DNA of 35,673 bases from Candidatus Scalindua sp. SCAELEC01 (GCA_004282745.1 SHMT01000039.1:1-35673); one strand, 5' to 3'. Numbered from the stretch's first letter, positions 1 to 8,016 are shown. Notes: generated by a model from the letters alone, not told the origin. Numbers and translations are program-made.

Positions 1-2
1 AA

Positions 3-119
3 GCTAAACTGACTATGAGAAGATCGTTTGGTTTTCGTACTTTAAAATCAATAGAAATTGCTTTATATCATACACTTGGAAAATTACCAGAGCCTCCAAT
101 AACCCACAGATTTTACTGA
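3..119 (+). pseudogene. 3' end of an ISL3-type transposase
   Basis: The first bases encode an open frame that ends at the TGA at 117-119. Its residues, including RRSFGFRTLKSIEIALYHTL and GKLPEPPITHRF, resemble the C-terminal end of ISL3-family transposases. Only about 38 codons lie in the window, so whether the gene is complete upstream cannot be judged. The downstream stretch of about 80 bases before the DUF433 gene probably includes the right end of that element; I could not identify its terminal repeat. Confidence 0.55.
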
Positions 120-162
120 GGAGGCTTATTTCTAAAAGCAAAAAAAAACTAGCTACATGGTG

Positions 163-171
163 TGTTATAAT
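163..171 (+). promoter_or_regulatory. Extended -10 promoter for the DUF433/DUF5615 pair
   Basis: The sequence TGTTATAAT is an extended -10 box (TG, one base, TATAAT at 166-171). It lies about 30 bases before the ATG at 201 and is followed by a GGGAG ribosome-binding site at about 185-189. No good -35 box is seen, which is normal for an extended -10 promoter. It would start the toxin-antitoxin transcript just downstream of the ISL3 remnant. Confidence 0.45.
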
Positions 172-200
172 ACAATTTTCACCTAGGGAGAAATTCAATT

Positions 201-443
201 ATGAATCCACTTCTTGAGCGCATTACAATAAACCCCAATATTTGTTTTGGAAAACCATGTGTTCGCGGTACACGAATCTGGGTATCACTCATTCTTGACT
301 TTCTCGCAAGTGGTATGACTACAGACGAAATTTTAGAAGAATACCCACAACTTACAATTGAAGACCTTCGCGCGGTTCTTGCTTATGGTGCAGAGATGAC
401 GCGTGAAAGGTATGTTGATATTTCAATTGAGAATGTAGTATGA
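201..443 (+). CDS. DUF433 antitoxin-like protein
   Basis: An 80-residue DUF433 protein, the family of small DNA-binding antitoxins (VapB45-like). The diagnostic stretch is at residues 11-25 (NPNICFGKPCVRGTR), followed by a helix-turn-helix-like segment (LDFLASGMTTDEILEEYP) typical of the family. The start is set by a GGGAG ribosome-binding site 11-15 bases upstream. The stop overlaps the start of the next gene (ATGA at 440-443), as expected for a coupled antitoxin-toxin operon. It probably binds and neutralises the downstream PIN-like toxin and represses the shared promoter. Family assignment is strong; activity is inferred. Confidence 0.85.
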   Translation: MNPLLERITINPNICFGKPCVRGTRIWVSLILDFLASGMTTDEILEEYPQLTIEDLRAVLAYGAEMTRERYVDISIENVV

Positions 444-784
444 AATTTAAGCTAGATGAAAATTTTGGGGCCGGAACTATTCACCTTTTTGAGAAAGCAG
501 GACACGATGTACATACTGTGCTTCAAGAATCCCTTCAAGGAGCATCTGACAGAAATCTTTATAAAGTATGTGGTAAGGAACAGCGTTGTTTAGTCACTTT
601 AGATTTGGATTTTTTTGATGTAACACGCTTTCCACCCGATCAGATCGAGGGTATTGCTGTCATCCGCGTTCCTCAAAATCCAAGCCTGTCCGTATTGGAA
701 CAGCTGATACGACAATTGTTGCAAGCAATGAGTAAAATGTCTATAAAAAGAGAAGCTGGAAGAAACACACACCTTTATTTCTAA
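440..784 (+). CDS. DUF5615 PIN-like toxin
   Basis: A 114-residue protein of the DUF5615 / Mut7-C-like PIN superfamily, the usual partner of DUF433 antitoxins. It begins with the family signature KFKLDENFG (acidic residues D6 and E7) and carries a second acidic cluster in TLDLDFFDVTRFPP at about residues 53-66. These are the likely metal-binding residues of a ribonuclease. The start overlaps the DUF433 stop by four bases (ATGA), so translation is coupled. The usual family end is a hydrophobic strand; here the last about 15 residues (SIKREAGRNTHLYF) look slightly divergent but the length is normal. A functional toxin is likely but untested. Confidence 0.8.
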   Translation: MKFKLDENFGAGTIHLFEKAGHDVHTVLQESLQGASDRNLYKVCGKEQRCLVTLDLDFFDVTRFPPDQIEGIAVIRVPQNPSLSVLEQLIRQLLQAMSKMSIKREAGRNTHLYF

Positions 785-1165
785 AAATAGCCATGAAGGA
801 ATAAAAGCGGGCATCTCCCTTCCTCATTTATAAAGAAGGGTAACAAATGTCTTGCTTTCCCAATTCAACTAAATATAAACAGTTAGAGTTCTGTTGCCTC
901 AAAACTCATTCCTATTATCTTTTTCGTACTCTTCGTGGTTACCTTCAACTCACCGACTTGCGACTCTTCGACTCCCAGGTTCCATACCCTGACTGTTGAC
1001 TGTATAGAAACAAATTATGAAAAAAAGACAATTTCAGGTAAAAATAATAAACCAGAACACGAAGTGCACGAAAGTTACGGACGGTTTTGTATATGAGCAG
1101 TTTTGGTTCAACCACAGGGTTTCCGTTCATGCACTAGTTGAGGGGCATATCAACAACAACTTGGT
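785..1165. other. Intergenic stretch without a recognisable gene
   Basis: I see no supported gene here. A short imperfect hairpin (tcccttcctca...aagaaggg at about 816-840) follows the toxin gene and could act as a weak terminator. The stretch also holds the phrase aacacgaagtgcacgaaag, one of the low-complexity spacer motifs that recur in this window (compare accacgaagagtacgaag near 7890). Short frames in this stretch have no familiar features. Confidence 0.4.
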
Positions 1166-1349
1166 TTATGGCTTCTCATCTTCAACATGAAAGGCATTAT
1201 TATCGAGGTACTCCTCCACTTGCATAACAAACATTTGTGCTCTTTCTATAAATGGTTTTACCATTAAGCAGACATATAGCTTCATCGATAGATTCCTTCG
1301 CTTGTTTTATCCGGTATTTAGCCAATTGTGCTATTTCTCCTTCGCTGTC
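1166..1349 (-). pseudogene. HEPN-domain protein remnant with internal deletion
   Basis: Two minus-strand pieces resemble the two ends of a HEPN protein (minimal nucleotidyltransferase partner, putative RNase toxin). The N-terminal helix is at about 1260-1349 (AKYRIKQAKESIDEAICLL). The C-terminal helix follows in another frame at about 1166-1262 (VKPFIERAQMFVMQVEEYL), ending at TAA 1166-1168. The central part, with the catalytic RxxxxH region and about 70 residues, is missing. The N-terminal side runs directly into the wecB scrap of the duplicated block at 1348. The protein is certainly non-functional. The HEPN assignment rests on residue pattern only. Confidence 0.5.
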
Positions 1350-1450
1350 AACCCGGGTTGCATGGGTGTAACATTTAACGCTCTTATGAGAGCAGCAATC
1401 TTCATAAAATTAGGTCTTGCACCAGCTACTAATATAATCTTTATATCCAT
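1331..1450 (-). pseudogene. 5' scrap of wecB (duplicate copy)
   Basis: This frame repeats the first about 33 codons of the complete wecB gene at 2815-3918 with two substitutions (Pro to Ala, Asp to Asn), then runs into unrelated HEPN-remnant sequence and stops at 1331-1333. The ATG that starts the intact gene is ATA here (1442-1444), so even the native start codon and its ATGA overlap with ydcF are lost. An in-frame ATG six bases upstream (1448-1450) survives. It is non-functional and marks one end of the duplicated block. Confidence 0.85.
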
Positions 1451-2168
1451 CCTTTTATCCAATAAGCGGCAATGCCAAAATACTCTTTTATAGCGAGGCT
1501 TGAGTTTTCCAAATCTCCAACATTTGGTATAAAACTAAATGGATCGTATGGAGAGGGTTTAATAATAAAGTCAGAGGCAACAGGTACCGCATCAACGCCT
1601 ATTTTTTTAAATAACGCATAAGCCCTTGGTATATGAAATGCAGAGGTTACAAGGACTATTTTCTTTGCATCAATTCTATCAAGGATCTGTTTTGTGTATA
1701 TGGCATTCTCTCTTGTATTCCTTGATTCAGTCTCGGCAATTATCGTCCCATCAGGCACACCAAGCGCTGTAGCAATCTCTTTCATTGCCAACGCACCTTT
1801 TGGTCTCTTGTAAAAAATACTGCTACTACCTCCACTCATAATAACCAAAGGAGCGATTTTTTTATGATAAAGAACTATCCCCTTTATAATCCTCTTTCCT
1901 TCACCACCGGACAAAACAACTATGGCATCTGTTTTAGTAATATCTATCTTATTTTCTAAATATTTATGTTCAAGAGGGGATAATAGTAGTTCGGCAGTAG
2001 GCCTGATACTGAAGAGGTATATTATTACAATGCCGCTAAATAAAAAGGAATTGTATAATCTCTTTTTCCCTCGATAACTCAGAATTAGAGCCGTTAGCAC
2101 CAAGAAAAAGCTTATGCTTAGTGGATAGATAAACCAAACTAAAATTTTTGATACTACAAAGAACACAA
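1348..2168. repeat. Direct repeat copy 1 (821 bp) of ydcF plus 5' wecB
   Basis: These bases align without gaps, at a constant offset of 2474, with 3822-4642. The block carries a complete ydcF and the first part of wecB. The roughly 300 bp at the ydcF 3' half look identical in both copies apart from the wecB start-codon base, whereas substitutions collect in the ydcF 5' half. Left of the block is the HEPN remnant; right of it is DUF5647, whose last codons are supplied by the block. Confidence 0.92.
1441..2166 (-). CDS. YdcF-like DUF218 membrane protein, copy 1
   Basis: A 241-residue protein with two N-terminal membrane segments (about 5-30 and 40-58) and a DUF218/YdcF domain from about residue 80. 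Family motifs are present: DAIVVLSGGEG at 80-90, SGGSSS at about 111-116, ESRNTREN at 147-154 and SAFHIPRA at 175-182. E. coli relatives (ElyC, SanA, YdcF) are linked to envelope polysaccharide metabolism, but the biochemical role is unclear. It differs from copy 2 (3915-4640) at about 11 residues, all before residue 142. It now ends in TAA rather than the TGA that overlaps wecB in copy 2. Its reading frame is intact, so it may be functional, but it lacks a downstream wecB. Confidence 0.8.
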   Translation of the reverse strand: MFFVVSKILVWFIYPLSISFFLVLTALILSYRGKKRLYNSFLFSGIVIIYLFSIRPTAELLLSPLEHKYLENKIDITKTDAIVVLSGGEGKRIIKGIVLYHKKIAPLVIMSGGSSSIFYKRPKGALAMKEIATALGVPDGTIIAETESRNTRENAIYTKQILDRIDAKKIVLVTSAFHIPRAYALFKKIGVDAVPVASDFIIKPSPYDPFSFIPNVGDLENSSLAIKEYFGIAAYWIKGWI

Positions 2169-2432
2169 GTTAGATCGAGTAACAAGTTCCAGTTCCTCAA
2201 TCCGCGAATGAACCGGGGCCAACTTCCTGATAGTAATATAGACTATCGTTTGACCTTTTTCTGTTTGCTTATTACCGAGATCAGTACTCCATTTATTGAA
2301 CTCTTTATCCCCCTCTAAAAGCATTATTATATGGGAATTGTTGGGAATTCTTTCACTAAATTCTGGATGTTCTCTCAAGTATCGATCTAATTCCATTCCT
2401 AGCAGGCTGTTTCTTCTTTCATAGATATTCAT
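2154..2432 (-). CDS. DUF5647-like small protein, C-terminus rewritten by the duplication
   Basis: From the ATG at 2430-2432 the protein has 92 residues. The GGAGA six bases upstream and an ATGA overlap with the preceding frame favour this start over a longer one. The core (LDRYLREHPEFSERIPN, IIMLLEGDKEFNKWS) matches my recollection of DUF5647, a small family of unknown function. Its last residues (CSL and stop) lie inside the duplicated ydcF block that begins at 2168, so the native C-terminus has been replaced. The gene also overlaps the first codons of ydcF copy 1 by 13 bases. No function is assigned. Confidence 0.6.
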   Translation of the reverse strand: MNIYERRNSLLGMELDRYLREHPEFSERIPNNSHIIMLLEGDKEFNKWSTDLGNKQTEKGQTIVYITIRKLAPVHSRIEELELVTRSNLCSL

Positions 2433-2675
2433 GGGTATTCTCCGTTCAAAAACTTTTCCTTGTAAAGCTCCCAATTAATATTAACATCATCATCCGCAAG
2501 AGTCAAACTGTCTTCATATGGTAGACAGATATCTTCCTTTTTCTTTTTACCCTTTATGTTGTACCTGTCTATATGAGCAAAATCATGACTACAATCATAT
2601 CGAATGACAGTCTTTCATTCTCCTTCGATTTTCACTTCAAGCTGAACGACAAAATCAATGACTTTACCTATTAGG
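2429..2675 (-). pseudogene. Unrecognised partner of DUF5647, in-frame stop
   Basis: A coherent minus-strand frame precedes DUF5647 and ends in an ATGA overlap with it (stop 2429-2431). It reads VIDFVVQLEVKIEGE, then TGA at 2615-2617, then KTVIRYDCSHDFAHIDRYN and a charged tail ending NWELYKEKFLNGEYP. The TGA sits where a Trp codon (TGG) is plausible. No start codon is visible before the repeat at 2685. The overlap suggests a former two-gene module with DUF5647. I do not firmly recognise the family. Confidence 0.45.
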
Positions 2676-2684
2676 CACTTTACC

Positions 2685-2761
2685 CTTTGCCTGCCCCACT
2701 TGTCCCGTTGAACCAATTATTCAACTGGGATTAAACTCGAAGACTATTTAACTGAGGCGCT
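2685..2761. repeat. Intergenic repeat, copy A
   Basis: About 77 bases (from ctttgcctgccccacttg to aggcgc) recur nearly unchanged at 4758-4834. The unit holds a small inverted repeat, GTTGAA-ccaatta-TTCAAC. It is followed by the low-complexity phrase cactttagtcactttaaac, also seen after copy B. It lies between the DUF5647 module and wecB. It codes for nothing obvious. Confidence 0.8.
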
Positions 2762-2814
2762 TTACCATTTTCCACTTTAGTCACTTTAAACTTTAGTTCA
2801 TTTTAGGCACTTTC

Positions 2815-3918
2815 CTATATATTTGATAATATCTGAATAATTCTCTCAGCAGCTTTACCATCCCATTTTTCAGGAATTTGCCCTTCTTTGTAATGACCGT
2901 CAATTATATTCAAAACCGTCTCTCTTAACTTAACAGTATCAGTGCCCACAATGGTATTTGTACCTACTTCCACGGTTACCGGTCTCTCTGTGTTTTCTCT
3001 CAATGTTATACATGGCACCCCCAATGAGGTAGTCTCCTCTTGTAGCCCACCACTGTCTGTAAGGACTGCAATAGCGTCTTTCCAGAGATAGAGTGCCTCG
3101 GTAAAACCCAAAGGATTAAGTACCTTGATATTTTGAGAAAGATCAACCCCCAGGTCCTCCATTCTCGCTTTTGTCCTGGGGTGTACGGGAAAGAAAATCG
3201 GTATCTTCTCAGCGATTTCATTCAACGCATCTAGTATCCTTTTAAGAACTTTTGAATCATCAACATTAGAAGGTCTATGAAGAGTCAAAAAGAGGTATTT
3301 ACCCAACCCTTCCTTCAAGGGTGTAGTCTCAAAAGTATTTGAATTCAGCCTATTCAATTGATAAAAGAGGTTGTCGATCATTACGTGTCCAACAAAAAAA
3401 ATCTTCTCTTTCAGTTTGCCCTCGTTTTCAAGATTTTCTAGACCGTTTCTTTCCGTAACAAATAGATAATCAGATATGGAATCCGTCACAATCCTGTTCA
3501 CCTCTTCAGGCATCGCCATATCACCACTTCTCAGACCCGCTTCTACGTGGGCAACCTTTATGTTTAATTTCTTTGCCGTTATTGAACAAGCAAGGGTAGA
3601 GTTAACGTCACCGACTACCAAAACTACATCTGGTGTTTCCTCGAGGCAAACCTTTTCAAATTGCACCATAACCTTAGCTGTTTGTTCTGCATGAGTGCCC
3701 GAACCGACTTCCAGGAAATAGTCGGGCTCTGGAATTTCGAGTTCTTGAAAGAAAATCTTTGACATGTCATAATCGTAATGTTGTCCTGTATGAACAAGCT
3801 TCCATGAAATGTTATTTTCACTCAACCCGGGTTGCATGGGTGTAACATCTAACGCTCTTATGAGAGGAGCAATCTTCATAAAATTAGGTCTTGCACCAGC
3901 TACTAATATAATCTTCAT
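2815..3918 (-). CDS. wecB: UDP-N-acetylglucosamine 2-epimerase (non-hydrolysing)
   Basis: A 367-residue cytoplasmic epimerase interconverting UDP-GlcNAc and UDP-ManNAc, a precursor for ManNAc-type sugars. Family motifs occur in order: AGARPNFMK at 7-15, HTGQHYD at 43-49, GDVNSTLA at 103-110, HVEAGLRSGD at 124-133, PEEVNR at 137-142, HRPSNVD at 214-220, DSGGLQEE at 288-295 and TERPVT at about 310-315. The catalytic Asp, Glu and His positions are present and length is normal. The start is the ATG at 3916-3918, which overlaps the ydcF stop (ATGA) with AAGG upstream. Two in-frame upstream starts (TTG and ATG) lie inside ydcF and are less likely. It is translationally coupled to ydcF copy 2. Confidence 0.93.
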   Translation of the reverse strand: MKIILVAGARPNFMKIAPLIRALDVTPMQPGLSENNISWKLVHTGQHYDYDMSKIFFQELEIPEPDYFLEVGSGTHAEQTAKVMVQFEKVCLEETPDVVLVVGDVNSTLACSITAKKLNIKVAHVEAGLRSGDMAMPEEVNRIVTDSISDYLFVTERNGLENLENEGKLKEKIFFVGHVMIDNLFYQLNRLNSNTFETTPLKEGLGKYLFLTLHRPSNVDDSKVLKRILDALNEIAEKIPIFFPVHPRTKARMEDLGVDLSQNIKVLNPLGFTEALYLWKDAIAVLTDSGGLQEETTSLGVPCITLRENTERPVTVEVGTNTIVGTDTVKLRETVLNIIDGHYKEGQIPEKWDGKAAERIIQILSNI

Positions 3919-4642
3919 ATCCATCCTTTTATCCAATAAGCGGCAATGCCAAAATACTCTTTTATAGCGAGGCTTGAGTTTTCCAAATCTCCAACATTTG
4001 GTATAAAACTAAATGGATCGTATGGAGAGGGTTTAATAATAAAGTCAGAGGCAACAGGTACCGCATCAACGCCTATTTTTTTAAATAACGCATAAGCCCT
4101 TGGTATATGAAATGCAGAGGTTACAAGGACTATTTTCTTTGCATCAATTCTATCAAGGATCTGTTTTGTGTATATGGCATTCTCTCTTGTATTCCTTGAT
4201 TCAGTCTCGGCAATTATCGACCCATCAGGCACACCAAGCGCTGTAGCAATCTCTTTCATTGTCAACGCACCTTTTGGTCTCTGGTAGAAAATACTGCTAC
4301 TACCTCCACTCATAATAACCAAAGGAGCTACCTGTTTATGATAAAGAACTATCCCCTTTATAATCCTCTTTCCTTCACCCCCGGACAAAACAACTATGGC
4401 ATCTGATCTAGTAATGCCGATCTTATTTTCTAAATATTTATGTTCAAGAGGGGATAATAGTAGTTCGGCAGTAGGCCTGATACTGAAGAGGTAAATTATT
4501 ACTATGCCGCTAAATAAAAATGACTCGTATAATCTCTTTTTATTTCTATAACTCAGAATTAGAGCAGTTAGCACCAAGAAAAAGCTTATGCTTAGTGGGT
4601 AGATAAACCAAACTAAAATTTTTGATACTATAAAGAACACAA
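3822..4642. repeat. Direct repeat copy 2 (821 bp) of ydcF plus 5' wecB
   Basis: The parental-looking copy of the block at 1348-2168. Here both the wecB start codon and its downstream coding sequence are intact, so this arrangement is probably ancestral. The match stops at 4642; beyond it the sequences differ completely. Confidence 0.92.
3915..4640 (-). CDS. YdcF-like DUF218 membrane protein, copy 2
   Basis: A 241-residue protein of the same build as copy 1: two N-terminal membrane helices, then a DUF218 domain with DAIVVLSGGEG, SGGSSS, ESRNTREN and SAFHIPRA. The stop codon overlaps the wecB start (ATGA), so ydcF and wecB are translated as a unit. This supports a role in the same envelope glycan pathway. 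Differences from copy 1 cluster in the first 141 residues (for example I4, N33, E39, G75, Q102). Either copy could be the working one. The upstream 290 bases hold repeat copy B and no gene. Confidence 0.85.
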   Translation of the reverse strand: MFFIVSKILVWFIYPLSISFFLVLTALILSYRNKKRLYESFLFSGIVIIYLFSIRPTAELLLSPLEHKYLENKIGITRSDAIVVLSGGEGKRIIKGIVLYHKQVAPLVIMSGGSSSIFYQRPKGALTMKEIATALGVPDGSIIAETESRNTRENAIYTKQILDRIDAKKIVLVTSAFHIPRAYALFKKIGVDAVPVASDFIIKPSPYDPFSFIPNVGDLENSSLAIKEYFGIAAYWIKGWI

Positions 4643-4757
4643 CTATCTTTCATTCCTCAATCTCTAAATTCCCAAATACCTAAATTTTAGAACTTTACCT
4701 CTACGCTATAGGCCCTTTGAGCTTTCACCTTTGAGCTTATCACTTATGCGCCACGCA

Positions 4758-4834
4758 CTTTGCCTGCCCCACTTGTCCCGTTGAACCAATTATTCAACTG
4801 GGATTAAACTCGAAGACTATTTAACTGGGGCGCT
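4758..4834. repeat. Intergenic repeat, copy B
   Basis: Second copy of the unit at 2685-2761, with the same GTTGAA...TTCAAC inverted repeat and the same following cactttagtcactttaaac phrase. It separates ydcF copy 2 from the glycosyltransferase gene. Its offset from copy A (2073) differs from that of the ydcF block (2474), so it is not part of the same duplication. Confidence 0.8.
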
Positions 4835-4933
4835 CTGCTCTACAACCACTTTAGTCACTTTAAACTTATAACTTTAGATCACTTAAAAGTTTCAATACCT
4901 GAATTCCTCAATCCCTGAATCCTTAAATTCATT

Positions 4934-6166
4934 TCACTCTTTTTTCCTACTATTCCTTACTACATCTTCCAGATGAGAATACATGGTTTTTGCCAACTGC
5001 TTTCTATCATAATCTGCGGATAACCGCCTACATCCTTCTTGGTAATTGTTATACAGAACATTGTCATTTTTTAAGATTTTTAGCTTTTCGAGAAAATCCT
5101 GCTCATTTTCCGGATCGTAGCAGATACCAGCCTTGTAATTTTCAATAATCTCTTTAGCCTGGCCTTCTACACCTAATAATATTGGCTTCCCCATAGCGGC
5201 AGACTCGAATATCTTCGACGGGATTACGGTCTTAAATGTATCTGATTTTTTGAGAGGAACCAATCCTGCGTCAATGATTGATAAATAATCACCGACTTCA
5301 GCCTTGGGTACAGGATCCAGAAATGTTGCATTATTATTAATATTATTTTCATTAGCAATACGCATGATTTTCTCTTTTTCCGCACCATCTCCAATAAATA
5401 AGAAATGGATCTCCGGGTCATTCAAATTTGCGATAGCTTTAACGATAAAGTCAAGGCTGTGTGCCATCCCGTGCGTGCCGACATAGCTAACAACGAATTT
5501 GTTAACCAGATTTAGCTTTTTCAATAGTTCTGTATTCTTCGCTCTTGGAAAATAATTATCAGAATTTGAACCATTTGGGACTACTTTTATCTTATCTGCT
5601 AATACACCTCGACAAATGAGATTCTTTTTAAATGCATCAGTAAGGGCGATAACGAGTGCAGACTTATTATAGAGAAACAGCTCGGTTTTTTCTAATATTT
5701 TGAATATACGACCATCATTCATTGCTCCCACAGCTTTTATGGATTCAGGCCATAAATCCCTCAGCTCAAACACCCACGGCTTCCGCTTTATTTTTGACAG
5801 ACCGAATGCTGAAAATGTGGTAAAAAATTGTGGAGATGTTGCGATAACGATATCACATTCAGCGAAGAGACCATATATGAATGAGCTCAAGGCAAAACTC
5901 ATGTAGTCTAAGGTCCTTCTAAAAAAACCTTCATTTTTTGTTATATAGGTCCAGAGTCTAACTACCTCAATTCCTTCAATAGTTACCCTTGTGTAAACAT
6001 TGTTTTTATATCCTGGATATAAGATGCCCTTTGGGAAATTTGGTGCACACGTAATGACCTTAACGTCAGCTCCGGATCTTACCCATTCAATACAATGCTC
6101 AAAGGTCCTTGTCGCAGGTGCATTGACTTCAGGTGGGAAATTATCTGTTAAAAAGAGCAGTTTCAT
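4934..6166 (-). CDS. GT4 glycosyltransferase, WbuB-like
   Basis: A 410-residue GT-B fold glycosyltransferase. The N-terminal acceptor domain opens MKLLFLTDNFPPEVNAPATR, a pattern I associate with WbuB-type GT4 enzymes that transfer FucNAc-like amino sugars. RDLWPES lies at 136-142. The donor domain begins near VVPNGSN (195-201) and SYVGTHG (227-233), with the E-x7-E-type motif around PSKIFESAAMGKPI (316-329). The ATG overlaps the stop of the heparinase-like gene (ATGA, 6163-6166). It acts at the cytoplasmic face of the inner membrane on a lipid-linked acceptor. Donor sugar is not determinable; WbuB-like identity would fit an amidinated or N-acetylated amino sugar. Confidence 0.85.
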   Translation of the reverse strand: MKLLFLTDNFPPEVNAPATRTFEHCIEWVRSGADVKVITCAPNFPKGILYPGYKNNVYTRVTIEGIEVVRLWTYITKNEGFFRRTLDYMSFALSSFIYGLFAECDIVIATSPQFFTTFSAFGLSKIKRKPWVFELRDLWPESIKAVGAMNDGRIFKILEKTELFLYNKSALVIALTDAFKKNLICRGVLADKIKVVPNGSNSDNYFPRAKNTELLKKLNLVNKFVVSYVGTHGMAHSLDFIVKAIANLNDPEIHFLFIGDGAEKEKIMRIANENNINNNATFLDPVPKAEVGDYLSIIDAGLVPLKKSDTFKTVIPSKIFESAAMGKPILLGVEGQAKEIIENYKAGICYDPENEQDFLEKLKILKNDNVLYNNYQEGCRRLSADYDRKQLAKTMYSHLEDVVRNSRKKE

Positions 6167-7728
6167 ACAATTATTGTTGTCGTAAGTCTGTCTTGAAAAC
6201 TTGAAACTACCATCTTTGCAGATACTGTTTTGTTGAATTCAGGAGCGTATTCATAATCCTTGATAACAACAGATTCGGCATGTTTAAATACTATTTTTTT
6301 ACTATTAGCAAATAAACACTTTCCCTTTAAGTCAATTTGGACATCAGGATGAAAATGCAGATAGCTATAGCAGTTAAATCTTCTTCTTGAAACTACCTCA
6401 TCCTTAATCTCAATGCCTTTTTCATTAAAGGCAAATCCTCTTTTATGAATGGCTCCGAACCGTTTATACCCTGTATGGCTCGCCGACATACCATTTTGAT
6501 CATATTTCAGGCCCTCTACATAAGCCCGCCGTGCCACCCTGAATCCACCCCACACTTCGGTCTGCTCGTAATCTTCAATTTGCACAGTATTGTGAGACAA
6601 AGTAGATCTTTGATTTTGTCTGATTTGATTTTTTTCGTACGTTGAAATACCGGTATCCACAATAAAAGGGATATTATCCATGTGAAGTTCAAAATTAAAG
6701 GTATCACTATGGGCGTGTGCCGGTGTATAGTCAGGTCCAACCCTGCCCACATCAACCACCATCTCATAATTTGATCTGTTAATCTTCTGGTATCCACTTT
6801 CCCTTAAATTTATTTCTTTTCCTCTTACACCCAACATCTCAGCGTATGTATCGAGTACTTGAGTTGTTGACGCTATATTATTTGCGGAATCATTAAAGAG
6901 AGGAATATCTCCATTCCTGAATGTAATTTTTCTTATCCATCCAAGCATGCGTTCCGCATTTTTTATAAAGATATCTAATAAATCTTTATTGAACAGATCA
7001 TTATTCATCATTAAATTTATACAATCGAGAAGCCTGTTAAGTATTAGTTGATGATACATAGGGCTCAATTCGAAATGACCTCCATCAGGGAGTATCTGCT
7101 CATTCAGTTCACACAATAATATCTGCTTAGCCTTCTGATAAAGAACAACATCATGAAAATAGTAGGCACCAAATAAGAGAGAAAAACTATTTTCAAGCAA
7201 ATGATTACCCATATGCTGATATTCCAGATTATCCATCAATACTTTAAACTGAGCATGCAGTGATGCATCAATATTTTGCTTTCTGATATCATGCTTATTT
7301 ATAAACTTAATCCAGTTGATGACTCTGAGCGATATCGGAAAAGGTTCCAGGCCCTCTCTATTTCCATTAATATCGTTAATAAATGAATTAATAAGAGATA
7401 ACCCATCATCAACACAAAAATCTTTCTGGCTTAAATAATCAAAATAATTAAGGTTGTAGGCCCACAACTTCCCATATTTAGAATAATTCCAATCAATTGA
7501 ATCATTAAATGTATGAGTCAGGTTTAAGAAAGTGAATGCTCCGCTTTCAAACGAATTCGGAGAAACAATAAAATCTTGGAAAGTCAATGAGGTTGTGCGT
7601 GTGTAATTGTATACATACGAATACTCAAATCCTGTTGCTCTCCTGATCTTTTTTCTCAGAAGATAATATAACCTATAGTATATTTGCTTACTTTTTAAAT
7701 ACTTTAATGTATTAAAAAGTAATAACAT
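6163..7728 (-). CDS. Heparinase II/III-like polysaccharide lyase family protein
   Basis: About 521 residues from the ATG at 7726-7728; an in-frame TTG at 7758 would add ten. No convincing ribosome-binding site decides between them. The N-terminal alpha-toroid region includes GNHLLENSFSLLFGAYY and GGHFELSPMYHQLIL. The C-terminal heparinase II/III region includes HAHSDTFNFEL and STLSHNTVQIE. Such proteins often sit beside WbuB-like GT4 and bi-domain oxidoreductase genes in polysaccharide clusters. They are thought to cleave or edit uronate-containing polymers, though some may not be lyases. No clear signal peptide is seen, odd for a periplasmic lyase; the first residues are basic and hydrophobic. 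Its stop overlaps the GT4 start. Confidence 0.82.
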   Translation of the reverse strand: MLLLFNTLKYLKSKQIYYRLYYLLRKKIRRATGFEYSYVYNYTRTTSLTFQDFIVSPNSFESGAFTFLNLTHTFNDSIDWNYSKYGKLWAYNLNYFDYLSQKDFCVDDGLSLINSFINDINGNREGLEPFPISLRVINWIKFINKHDIRKQNIDASLHAQFKVLMDNLEYQHMGNHLLENSFSLLFGAYYFHDVVLYQKAKQILLCELNEQILPDGGHFELSPMYHQLILNRLLDCINLMMNNDLFNKDLLDIFIKNAERMLGWIRKITFRNGDIPLFNDSANNIASTTQVLDTYAEMLGVRGKEINLRESGYQKINRSNYEMVVDVGRVGPDYTPAHAHSDTFNFELHMDNIPFIVDTGISTYEKNQIRQNQRSTLSHNTVQIEDYEQTEVWGGFRVARRAYVEGLKYDQNGMSASHTGYKRFGAIHKRGFAFNEKGIEIKDEVVSRRRFNCYSYLHFHPDVQIDLKGKCLFANSKKIVFKHAESVVIKDYEYAPEFNKTVSAKMVVSSFQDRLTTTIIV

Positions 7729-8016
7729 CTTATTAAATCTAGAAACTATAAATTGCAAATTAGTAAAATTCCCTTTTGAATACCTAGCATGAGCGAGTTG
7801 GAAAAGAAATATTTCTTACAAGTGAATCAACTATAGTGCGTAAAGGTAATTTAGGGATAAAAGATAATTAACAAACAATAATCATGTAACCACGAAGAGT
7901 ACGAAGAAAGGATTAATAAAACAATTATCTTGCCACAAAAAAGACTCAAAATATATAAACCGCGGAATACACGAAATATGCAGAAGTTAAAGAACTCTAA
8001 TATACTCTAAATTTGT

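Noticed and set aside
1441-2166. ydcF copy 1 as a pseudogene
   Set aside because: The frame is complete with all family motifs and conservative changes, so I left it as a gene.
2685-2761. Integron attC-like site
   Set aside because: The unit has short GTT/AAC-like arms, but the attC core (RYYYAAC and GTTRRRY at matching positions) is not present and no integrase is seen.
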